A stretch of 64,000 nt of DNA. It comes from Sphingobium sp. Its GTDB lineage: Bacteria > Pseudomonadota > Alphaproteobacteria > Sphingomonadales > Sphingomonadaceae. Made by a program: the position numbers and the translations under genes. Below are positions 54,570 to 61,868 of this stretch, one piece after another. The notes beneath the pieces were generated by a model, which did not search any database, had not been told where the DNA came from, and was given only the letters and a program-made list of their open reading frames with translations. The first letter of the stretch is position 1, and each line of letters begins with the position of its first letter. The DNA lies in contig JAHFPV010000015.1 of NCBI GenBank assembly GCA_023266575.1, forward strand, positions 1-64,000. Reading direction: 5' to 3'.

Positions 54570-55499
54570 ATGCGCCGTCCGCTTCTGTTGGTGGGCCAGC
54601 CTTTGCTGGCCCCCATCGTGCCGCTGCTGGCGCAGGATTATGACGTCATGACTCTGTGGGAGCAGCCGGACACGGCTGGGCTGGCGCAGGTGGACGCGGT
54701 GATCTGGGCAGGCGAATTTGCGCTGGAACGGGCGCTGATCGACGCGATGCCGGACCTGTCGCTGATCGCCTGCTTCACCGTGGGCTATGACGGGGTGGAC
54801 CTGGCGCTGGCCAAGGCGCGCGGCATTGCGGTGACCCATGCTGGCGACGCCAATGCGCAGGATGTGGCGGACCATGCGATCGGCCTGATGCTCGCCCATC
54901 GCCGCTGGATCGTGGGCGGCGACCGGCATTTGCGCGCTGGCAAGTGGACGATCGAGGCCAAGACGCGCACCCGGTCGATGGGCGGAGCAAAGCTGGGGAT
55001 CGTCGGCATGGGGTCGATCGGCATTGCAGCGGCGGAGCGGGCGCAGGCGATGCGGATGCAGGTCAGTTGGTGGGGACCGCGCGACAAGCCTACCCTCCCG
55101 TGGCCGCGCGCCGACAGTCTGGAAGCGCTGGCGCGCCAGAGCGACATTTTGCTGGTTGCAGCGCGCGCCGACGAGAGCAATCGCAAGATGATTTCGGCGG
55201 CGATCATGGAGGCGCTGGGACCCGACGGACTGCTGGTCAATGTCGCGCGCGGGCAATTGGTGGATGAGGCGGCGCTGATCGCCGCGCTGAAAAGCGGGCG
55301 GCTGGGCGGCGCAGCGATCGACGTGTTCGATCCCGAACCGACCGATCCGGCGCGCTGGGCGGACGTCCCCAATGTCGTGCTGACTCCGCATACCGGCGGG
55401 GCGACGCATGAGGCGGTCGGGCAGATGGCGCAGATGCTGATCGCCAATCTGTCCGCCCATTTTGCCGGTCAGCCGCTCCCTTCCCCCGTTCGCCTCTGA
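54570..55499 (+). CDS. 2-hydroxyacid dehydrogenase
   Basis: The 309-residue NAD(P)-dependent D-2-hydroxyacid dehydrogenase has the Rossmann signature LGIVGMGSIGIAAAERAQAM (near residue 145), the catalytic Arg in NVARGQLVDEAALIAAL, Glu in DVFDPEPTDPARW and His in TPHTGGATHEAVG. It probably interconverts 2-keto acids and D-2-hydroxy acids such as glyoxylate or hydroxypyruvate. I chose ATG 54570, just after the stop of the preceding gene, so the two are likely co-expressed. Confidence 0.88.
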   Translation: MRRPLLLVGQPLLAPIVPLLAQDYDVMTLWEQPDTAGLAQVDAVIWAGEFALERALIDAMPDLSLIACFTVGYDGVDLALAKARGIAVTHAGDANAQDVADHAIGLMLAHRRWIVGGDRHLRAGKWTIEAKTRTRSMGGAKLGIVGMGSIGIAAAERAQAMRMQVSWWGPRDKPTLPWPRADSLEALARQSDILLVAARADESNRKMISAAIMEALGPDGLLVNVARGQLVDEAALIAALKSGRLGGAAIDVFDPEPTDPARWADVPNVVLTPHTGGATHEAVGQMAQMLIANLSAHFAGQPLPSPVRL

Positions 55500-55564
55500 A
55501 CCCTGCGTCGAGTCGTGCGTTGAGCGCGGCACGGCGATGACGCCGGTGCAGGAGGGGGTGCGCA

Positions 55565-57418
55565 GTGGGTATGAGAGCAGGATCGCGATGGGCTGTCCGC
55601 ATAGGGGCCGGGCTGCTTGTCCTGATCGGGCTGGCCGTCCTGCTGCTGGCCGCTTTCCCATGGGGCCTGTTCAAGGGCCGGATCGAGGATCGCCTGTCCG
55701 AGCGGATCGGCAAGCCGGTGACGATCGGCGCGATGGTGCGCGAGGATGCCCTGTCCTTTCACCCCGTCGTGCGCCTGACCGACATGCGCGTGCCGCAGCC
55801 CGACTGGGCGCCGGGGAGCGGCGATCTGGCGCGGGTTGGCGAGGCGCGGGTGGGCTTTTCCGCGCTGGCGCTGCTGACCGGCGGGCCGGTGCTGGAAACG
55901 CTGGAGCTGCGCCGCGCGCGACTGTCCTTCTATCGCGCCGCCGATGGGCGCGAAAGCTGGAGCGGGGAACGCAGCCGCGCCGATGACAGCAAGGGCAAGC
56001 GCCCTGCCCTGCGCAGCCTGACCGTCAGCGACAGTCGCATCGCCTATCGCGACGACAAGCGGGGCCGGTCGATCGATGCGGCGCTGATCGTGGACGGCAG
56101 GGGATTGCGCCTGTCCGGCTCCGGCGATGTGCGCGGCCATCCCGTGAGGGTGACCGCCAGTGGCGCGCCGATCCTGGGGCATCAGGCGGGTGCGCGCTGG
56201 CCGTTCAAGGCGGAGATTGCCGGTGACGCGGTCGGCATGACGTTCGACGGCACGATGGACGGGCCGCTCGACATTGGCCATTTGCGCGGCAAGGTGACCG
56301 GCCACGCCATCGACCTGCGCGTGCTGGACGCGATTATCGAGGCGGGCCTGCCCGGCACGCAGCCGGTGCGCCTGACAGCGCAGGTGGTGCGCGACCGGCC
56401 CGACTGGACCGTCGAGCGCCTGAAAGGGACGATCGGACGGTCCGATATTGCGGGCCACGCCACCATCCGCAAACGTGACGGGCGCACCCGCATCGACGGC
56501 GCGATTCATGCGGGCCGGTTCGATTTCGACGATCTGTCGTCCAATGAGGGCAAGCGCAAGGCAGCGGCCAAACGGGCACAGTCGGGCGACCGGCTGGTCC
56601 CCGACACCGCCATAGACCTGTCGCGCATGGCGCGCACCGACGGGCGGCTGGCATTGCGGGCGGACAAGCTGCTGTGGCCCGGCTCCAGCCCGTTCCGGTC
56701 GCTGAGCGGCACATTGACACTGGAGCGCAGTCGACTGGTGGTCGAGCCACTGCGGATGGACCTGACACGCGGCATATTGAGCGGGCGACTGTCGGTCGAT
56801 CAGCGGCAGGGCGGACCCCGGCTCGATCTGGCGCTCAACCTGCGATCGGCGCGCCTGCTCGATTTCTTTCCCGAAACGCGGATCGACGGCGGGCTGGTCG
56901 GGCGGATCGCACTGAACGGATCGGGGCGCACGATCCGGCAGGCGGTCGGGCGGTCATCCGGCACGATCGCGCTGGTGGCGCGCGACGGGTCGATCCCGGC
57001 GCGCACGGCGGCGCTGATGGGGCAGGATGTCGGCAAGGGGCTGACCGTGGACAAGGACAAGATGGCGGTGCTGCGCTGCGTGGTGGCGCGGTTCGACGTG
57101 ACCAGTGGCGTGGCGCGGGCCAATCCGGTGCTGATCGACACGTCCCGCGCGCAGACCCGCGTCACCGGCACGATCCGCCTGACCGACGAAGTGATGGCGC
57201 TGACGATGAGTGGCACGCCCAAACATGGCAGCCTGCTGCGCCTGAGCGGCACCGTGCCGATTGGCGGGACGATCAAGCAGCCGGACATTCGCGTGCCTGC
57301 CGAGGTGCGATCGACCAAGGGCATCCTCAAGATGATCGGCAAGGCGATTGCGGGGGACAAGGTGCCGCGCGCAGCCGATGCGGATTGCGAGGGGCTGGCG
57401 CGGTCGGCGATGCGTTAA
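55565..57418 (+). CDS. AsmA-family envelope protein
   Basis: The 617-residue protein has one N-terminal membrane anchor (VRIGAGLLVLIGLAVLLLAA) and long beta-rich AsmA regions, with the start GRIEDRLSERIGKPVTIGAM and a C-terminal GTVPIGGTIKQPDIRVP segment that defines the family. AsmA-like proteins lie in the inner membrane with the bulk in the periplasm and are linked to lipid transport between membranes. The mla operon follows not far downstream. I chose the GTG at 55565: AGGAGGGGG stands six bases before it; an ATG at 55571 is less well placed. Confidence 0.85.
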   Translation: MGMRAGSRWAVRIGAGLLVLIGLAVLLLAAFPWGLFKGRIEDRLSERIGKPVTIGAMVREDALSFHPVVRLTDMRVPQPDWAPGSGDLARVGEARVGFSALALLTGGPVLETLELRRARLSFYRAADGRESWSGERSRADDSKGKRPALRSLTVSDSRIAYRDDKRGRSIDAALIVDGRGLRLSGSGDVRGHPVRVTASGAPILGHQAGARWPFKAEIAGDAVGMTFDGTMDGPLDIGHLRGKVTGHAIDLRVLDAIIEAGLPGTQPVRLTAQVVRDRPDWTVERLKGTIGRSDIAGHATIRKRDGRTRIDGAIHAGRFDFDDLSSNEGKRKAAAKRAQSGDRLVPDTAIDLSRMARTDGRLALRADKLLWPGSSPFRSLSGTLTLERSRLVVEPLRMDLTRGILSGRLSVDQRQGGPRLDLALNLRSARLLDFFPETRIDGGLVGRIALNGSGRTIRQAVGRSSGTIALVARDGSIPARTAALMGQDVGKGLTVDKDKMAVLRCVVARFDVTSGVARANPVLIDTSRAQTRVTGTIRLTDEVMALTMSGTPKHGSLLRLSGTVPIGGTIKQPDIRVPAEVRSTKGILKMIGKAIAGDKVPRAADADCEGLARSAMR

Positions 57419-57426
57419 ACGCAATT

Positions 57427-57497
57427 CTCCGTTCGTTTCGAGCGAAGTCGAGAAACGTAGCGCGCCGGTTTCTCGACTTCGCTCGAAACGAACGGAG
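57427..57497. repeat. CCGTTCG-type intergenic palindrome, copy 4
   Basis: CTCCGTTCGTTTCGAGCGAA begins a 30-base arm (57427-57456) that pairs without mismatch with 57468-57497 around an 11-base loop. It lies between two convergent genes (AsmA and HAD) and may end both transcripts. It is the most perfect of the four copies. Confidence 0.9.
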
Positions 57498-57506
57498 GTG
57501 GGGATA

Positions 57507-58181
57507 TTACGTCCAGTCCACCCGCGTCCAGCCGCGCGCCGCCGCCAGTTTGGCCAGCTTCTTGTGCGGGTTGGAGGCGAAGGGGATGTCGGCAAATTCC
57601 AACATCGGCGCGTCCGACACATGGTCGGAGTAAGCGCGGATATGGGCCTGGCCACGGTCGATCGCTTCGGCCGCCATCCACGCCTTGATCATTCGCAGCT
57701 TGCCGGTGTCGTAGCAATTTTCGCCCGCAATCTTCGCGCGGACATAGCGCAGATCCTGGGACAGGTGATCGGTCGCGATGACCGCGTCGAAACCCAGTCG
57801 CCGGGCGATCGGCTCGACATAGAGGCGGTAGGAGGCGGTGGCGAGGACCAGGCGATAGCCATCGGCCCGGTCCTGCGCGATCTGCGCCACCGCGCCCTGT
57901 CGCAAATTGGTCGCCACCACCTTGTCAGCATAGGTTTCGACATGGGGCATCAAGCGCGCGCGTTCGACATTGAAGCCGATCATCAGCGCCTGATTCAATT
58001 CCTTCAGCCGCTGGCGGGTGATCAGCTTGACCACATAGGCCAGCATCAGCAGCCCGACGCAGGGCAGCAGCGCCAGCCGCCACGGCGCCATGGCGCGCGC
58101 CATGTGGATGAGAAAGCCGGTATAGGTGCCGCTGAACGTCACCGTCCGGTCCATGTCGTAAATTGCCAGCCGGTGCGTCAT
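57507..58181 (-). CDS. HAD-IB family phosphatase
   Basis: The 224-residue protein has the HAD nucleophile motif YDMDRTVTF (Asp9 and Asp11), a middle segment LATASYRLYVEP with the motif II residue, a Lys in KLRMIKAW and the motif IV SDHVSDAPMLEFAD. It resembles serine-phosphatase-like HAD-IB enzymes. Two hydrophobic stretches (LLPCVGLLMLAYVV) in the cap may associate with membrane lipid. A lipid phosphatase role near the mla operon is possible but unproven. Confidence 0.85.
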   Translation of the reverse strand: MTHRLAIYDMDRTVTFSGTYTGFLIHMARAMAPWRLALLPCVGLLMLAYVVKLITRQRLKELNQALMIGFNVERARLMPHVETYADKVVATNLRQGAVAQIAQDRADGYRLVLATASYRLYVEPIARRLGFDAVIATDHLSQDLRYVRAKIAGENCYDTGKLRMIKAWMAAEAIDRGQAHIRAYSDHVSDAPMLEFADIPFASNPHKKLAKLAAARGWTRVDWT

Positions 58182-58279
58182 GCCGTGTCCGAAACTTTTG
58201 CCCTGTTGCTTCGTTCTGGCTTGCAGTTGGGCCGTTTCGGCTTGCCGTGCAACCGATATTGGACCAGTAATCCCATCGC

Positions 58280-59389
58280 ATGAACAAAGCCGCCGATCTT
58301 GCTGAAGAAATGCGTGACGACGGCACAGTGATCCGGCTTTCCGGGTCGCTGGCGGTCGCCTGTCTGCATGACCTGCCCGGTCGGCTGGATGCGGTGCAGG
58401 GACCGGTCAGCGCCATCGACCTGTCGGGCGTCGAGCATATCGACACGATCGGCGCATGGACCGTGCATCGCACCGCCAAGCGGCTGAACAGCCCGATCAC
58501 TGGCGGGCGCGACGATACGATGCGCCTGATCGAAGCGGTCGGCGCGCTGGACGAGCCGGTGGCGATCCGTCCCGATCATGTCCCTGCCGTCACCCGCGTC
58601 GTCAGCCAGATTGGCGAGGCGGTCAGCACTGCGGGATCGACCATGCTGGGCCTGCTGGGCTTTTTCGGCGGCACGCTGGTCGCCACCTGGAGCGTCATCC
58701 GCCACCCCAGCCGCTTCCGCGTCAATGCCGTGGTCCAGCGGTTCGAGGTGGTTGGCGTGTCCGCGCTGGGCATTATCGGCCTGATGAGTTTCCTGATCGG
58801 CATCGTCATTGCGCAGCAGGGATCGGTGCAGTTGCGCCAGTTCGGCATGGAAATGCTGACGATCAATCTGGTTGGTCGGCTGACCTTCCGCGAACTGGGC
58901 GTGTTGATGACCGCGATCATGGTCGCGGGCCGATCCGGCTCCGCCTTTGCCGCGCAGCTTGGCACGATGAAGCTGACCGAGGAAGTCGATGCGATGCGCA
59001 CGATCGGCGTGTCGCCGATGGAGGCGCTGGTGCTGCCGCGCACGCTGGCGGTCGTCATCATGATGCCGCTGCTGGGCTTTTACGCCTCCATCATGGCGGT
59101 GATTGGCGGCGGCTTTCTCTGCGCCATTGCGCTCGACATTCCGCCGATCACCTTCGTTCAGCGGCTGCGCGAAGTCGTACCGATCACCGACCTGTGGGTG
59201 GGGTTGATCAAGGCACCGGTATTCGGCCTGATCATCGCCATTTCCGGCTGTTTTCAGGGGATGCAGGTCAAGGGCAATGCCGAGGAAGTGGGGCTGCGCA
59301 CCACCGCTGCAGTCGTGCAGGCGATCTTCCTGGTCATCGTCCTCGACGCCATATTCGCCGTATTCTTCACCTGGCTGGGGTGGAACTGA
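58280..59389 (+). CDS. mlaE: MlaE-family ABC permease with STAS-like N-terminus
   Basis: The 369-residue inner-membrane permease of the phospholipid transport system has an N-terminal STAS-like domain (about residues 1-95, SAIDLSGVEHIDTIGAW) and five or six membrane helices with the family segments GIIGLMSFLIGIVIAQQG, LTFRELGVLMTAIMVAGRSG and EVDAMRTIGVSPMEALVLPR. In E. coli the STAS domain is a separate protein (MlaB); here the two are fused. It overlaps mlaF by one base. Confidence 0.93.
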   Translation: MNKAADLAEEMRDDGTVIRLSGSLAVACLHDLPGRLDAVQGPVSAIDLSGVEHIDTIGAWTVHRTAKRLNSPITGGRDDTMRLIEAVGALDEPVAIRPDHVPAVTRVVSQIGEAVSTAGSTMLGLLGFFGGTLVATWSVIRHPSRFRVNAVVQRFEVVGVSALGIIGLMSFLIGIVIAQQGSVQLRQFGMEMLTINLVGRLTFRELGVLMTAIMVAGRSGSAFAAQLGTMKLTEEVDAMRTIGVSPMEALVLPRTLAVVIMMPLLGFYASIMAVIGGGFLCAIALDIPPITFVQRLREVVPITDLWVGLIKAPVFGLIIAISGCFQGMQVKGNAEEVGLRTTAAVVQAIFLVIVLDAIFAVFFTWLGWN

Positions 59390-60273
59390 TGGCCGAGCAG
59401 GATGCCATGGCCGCCGAGGACGCCCGGATCGAACAGACGATGGCGCAAAGCGACATCGCGATTTCGGTGCGCGGCATCCGCAACAGTTTCGGCGATCAGG
59501 TCGTGCATGACGGGCTGGACCTGGACGTGCGCAAGGGCGAGATTTTGGGCGTGGTCGGCGGGTCCGGCACCGGCAAGTCGGTGCTGATGCGCGCGATCAT
59601 CGGCCTCCAGACCCCCGACCAGGGCGAAATCCACGTCTTTGGCGAATCGATGGTCGGGCGGCTGGACGATGAGGCGCTGGCGATCCGCAAGCGCTGGGGC
59701 GTGCTGTTTCAGGGCGGTGCGCTGTTTTCGACGCTGACGGTCGCTGAAAATGTCGAAGTGCCGATCCGCGAATATTATCCCAATATCGGCGCGGAACTGC
59801 GCGACGAAATTGCCGCCTACAAGATCCGCATGACCGGCCTGCCGGCTGAAGCTGGTCCCAAATATCCGTCCGAACTGTCGGGCGGCATGAAGAAGCGCGC
59901 GGGTCTCGCCCGTGCGCTGGCGCTGGACCCGGACCTGCTGTTTCTGGACGAACCGACCGCCGGGCTGGACCCGATCGGCGCGGCGGCGTTTGACGAACAG
60001 ACCCGCCAGTTGCAGCAGACGCTCGGCCTGACCGTGTTCCTGATCACCCATGATCTTGATACGCTTTATTCGATCTGCGACCGTGTCGCCGTGCTGGCCG
60101 ACAAGAAGGTCATTGCGGTCGGCACGATCGACGAATTGCTGGCCACCGATCATCCGTGGATACAGGAATATTTCAACGGCCCGCGCGGCCGCGCCGCAAC
60201 GGCGGCGGTCGCCCGTCATCATGACCGCGAACAGGATAGGGCGGCACAGACCCCGCCCGATGGAAGGCAATAG
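59389..60273 (+). CDS. mlaF: MlaF-type ABC ATPase
   Basis: The 294-residue ATPase drives retrograde or anterograde phospholipid transport. Walker A GGSGTGKS (near residue 60), the signature LSGGMKKRAGLARAL and Walker B LLFLDEPTAGLDPIG are all present. The N-terminal ~25 residues are an acidic extension. It is translated from an ATG whose A is the last base of the mlaE stop. A Gln/Arg-rich tail follows the ATPase fold. It is separated from mlaD by three bases. Confidence 0.94.
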   Translation: MAEQDAMAAEDARIEQTMAQSDIAISVRGIRNSFGDQVVHDGLDLDVRKGEILGVVGGSGTGKSVLMRAIIGLQTPDQGEIHVFGESMVGRLDDEALAIRKRWGVLFQGGALFSTLTVAENVEVPIREYYPNIGAELRDEIAAYKIRMTGLPAEAGPKYPSELSGGMKKRAGLARALALDPDLLFLDEPTAGLDPIGAAAFDEQTRQLQQTLGLTVFLITHDLDTLYSICDRVAVLADKKVIAVGTIDELLATDHPWIQEYFNGPRGRAATAAVARHHDREQDRAAQTPPDGRQ

Positions 60274-60276
60274 GAT

Positions 60277-61239
60277 ATGGAAACCCGATCCAACCATGTG
60301 CTGGTGGGCGCGGTCACGCTGATCTTGCTGGCGGCGATCATTGCGGCGGCCTTCTGGTTCTCGCGCATCTCCGATGGGCAGAACAAGGAATATGACATCT
60401 TCTTCAAACAGTCGGTCAACGGCCTGGCGAAGGGATCGAGCGTCAATTATTCCGGCGTCCCGTCTGGCCAGGTCGAGAAGATCGAGCTGTGGAAGCGCGA
60501 TCCGGGCTTTGTGAAGGTGCGCATTTCGGTGAAGGACGGCACGCCCGTGCTGCAAGGCACCACTGCGACGATCGCGGGGGTGGGCTTTACCGGCGTCAGC
60601 GAAATCGTGCTGGACGGCGCGGTCAAGGGCGCGCCGCCGATCCTATGTCCGACCAATAATCCGCTCGCGGTCTGCCCCGACGGCGTGCCGGTGATCCCGA
60701 CCAAGCCGGGCGCGCTGGGCGAATTGCTCAACAATGCGCCGCAACTGCTGGAACGGCTGTCGACCCTGACCGAGCGGCTGACCGAATTGCTGAACGACAA
60801 GAATCAGCAGTCGATCGCTGGCATCCTCGCCAACGTCGAGCGTATCTCCAGCTCGCTGGCCGATCGCAGCCCGGAAATTTCCGCCACGCTGGCCGAAGCG
60901 CGCATCGCGGTGCAGCGCACCGGGGTAGCGGCTGAACAGATTGGCAAGCTGGCTGCGACGACCGATTCGCTGCTGACCGATGAGGGCAAGCCGCTGATGG
61001 CCGACCTGCGCAAGAGCGTGCAGTCGGCAACGCGGAGCATCGACACGCTCGACAAGACGATTGCCGAAGCCCAGCCGGGCGTGCGTGCGTTCAGCAACCA
61101 GACCATGCCGGAGGTCAACCAGCTGGTCCGCGACCTGCGCGAAATGTCGCGCGCCTTCCGGGGTGTTGCCGAGAAACTGGACCAGCAAGGGGCCGGTTCG
61201 CTGGTCGGATCGCCCAAATTGCCGGATTACAAGCCATGA
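60277..61239 (+). CDS. mlaD: MlaD-type MCE domain protein
   Basis: The 320-residue protein has one N-terminal membrane helix (LVGAVTLILLAAIIAAAFW), one MCE domain (about residues 38-120, with FKQSVNGLAKGSSVNYSGVP) and a helical C-terminal region with long coiled-coil segments. It is the periplasmic lipid-binding ring of the Mla system. Cys-Pro pairs (LCPTNNPLAVCPDGVP) near 128-140 are unusual and may form a disulfide. The stop overlaps the next gene by four bases. Confidence 0.92.
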   Translation: METRSNHVLVGAVTLILLAAIIAAAFWFSRISDGQNKEYDIFFKQSVNGLAKGSSVNYSGVPSGQVEKIELWKRDPGFVKVRISVKDGTPVLQGTTATIAGVGFTGVSEIVLDGAVKGAPPILCPTNNPLAVCPDGVPVIPTKPGALGELLNNAPQLLERLSTLTERLTELLNDKNQQSIAGILANVERISSSLADRSPEISATLAEARIAVQRTGVAAEQIGKLAATTDSLLTDEGKPLMADLRKSVQSATRSIDTLDKTIAEAQPGVRAFSNQTMPEVNQLVRDLREMSRAFRGVAEKLDQQGAGSLVGSPKLPDYKP

Positions 61240-61868
61240 TGAGAGGGACAAGGCGCATGTTCAACCGCCACACGCGCAGCGCCACGGTTGCGCTCACCGC
61301 CGCCTTCCTGCTGGCAGGCTGCGTATCGTTCGGGGCCAAGCCGCCGGAACAGTTGCTGGCGCTGAGCGCCACGCAGACGGTCGCGCCGGGGCGCTTGCTG
61401 ACCGGTGCGCAGGGGCCAAGCCTGACCGTGGCCGATCCCGATGCGCCCAAGATGCTGGATACGGTGCGGGTGCCGGTGCAGCTTTCGCCCACCTCGGTCG
61501 CCTATGTGACCAAGGTGCAATGGGCCGACACGCCGCGCCACCTGTTCCAGACGCTGCTGGCCGAAACGATTTCCGCGACCAGCAACCGTATCGTCCTGGC
61601 CCCAGGCCAATATGCTGGCGACAATGGTCAGCGGCTGATGGGCGAACTGGTTGCCTTTGGCATCGATGCGCCGGGCAATAGCGCGGTCGTCACCTATGAC
61701 GCCATATTGACCAAGGGCAGCGGCACGGTGATCGCGCGGCAACGCTTCACCGCCAGTGTGCCCGTGGGCGGCAAGATTGAGGCCGGGACGATCGGTGTGC
61801 CGCTCAATGCCGCGGCGAACAAGGTGGCGGCGGATGTCGCGGCCTGGCTGGCGACGCAGCCGGGTTAA
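61236..61868 (+). CDS. ABC transport auxiliary lipoprotein (PqiC-like)
   Basis: The 210-residue lipoprotein has the lipobox AAFLLAGC (Cys near residue 28) and an ABC-type auxiliary domain that contacts MCE transporters, with the segment VQLSPTSVAYVTKVQWADTP. It fits PqiC/VpsC-like partners that hold the MCE complex to the outer membrane. It is the last gene of the mla operon and its stop overlaps the end of the convergent glnD by four bases. The start may be either of two adjacent ATGs. Confidence 0.88.
   Translation: MMRGTRRMFNRHTRSATVALTAAFLLAGCVSFGAKPPEQLLALSATQTVAPGRLLTGAQGPSLTVADPDAPKMLDTVRVPVQLSPTSVAYVTKVQWADTPRHLFQTLLAETISATSNRIVLAPGQYAGDNGQRLMGELVAFGIDAPGNSAVVTYDAILTKGSGTVIARQRFTASVPVGGKIEAGTIGVPLNAAANKVAADVAAWLATQPG

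Noticed and set aside
58456-60273. A 605-codon plus-strand frame joining mlaE and mlaF regions
   Set aside because: Only the part from 59389 onward matches MlaF. The earlier part is a shifted reading of mlaE.
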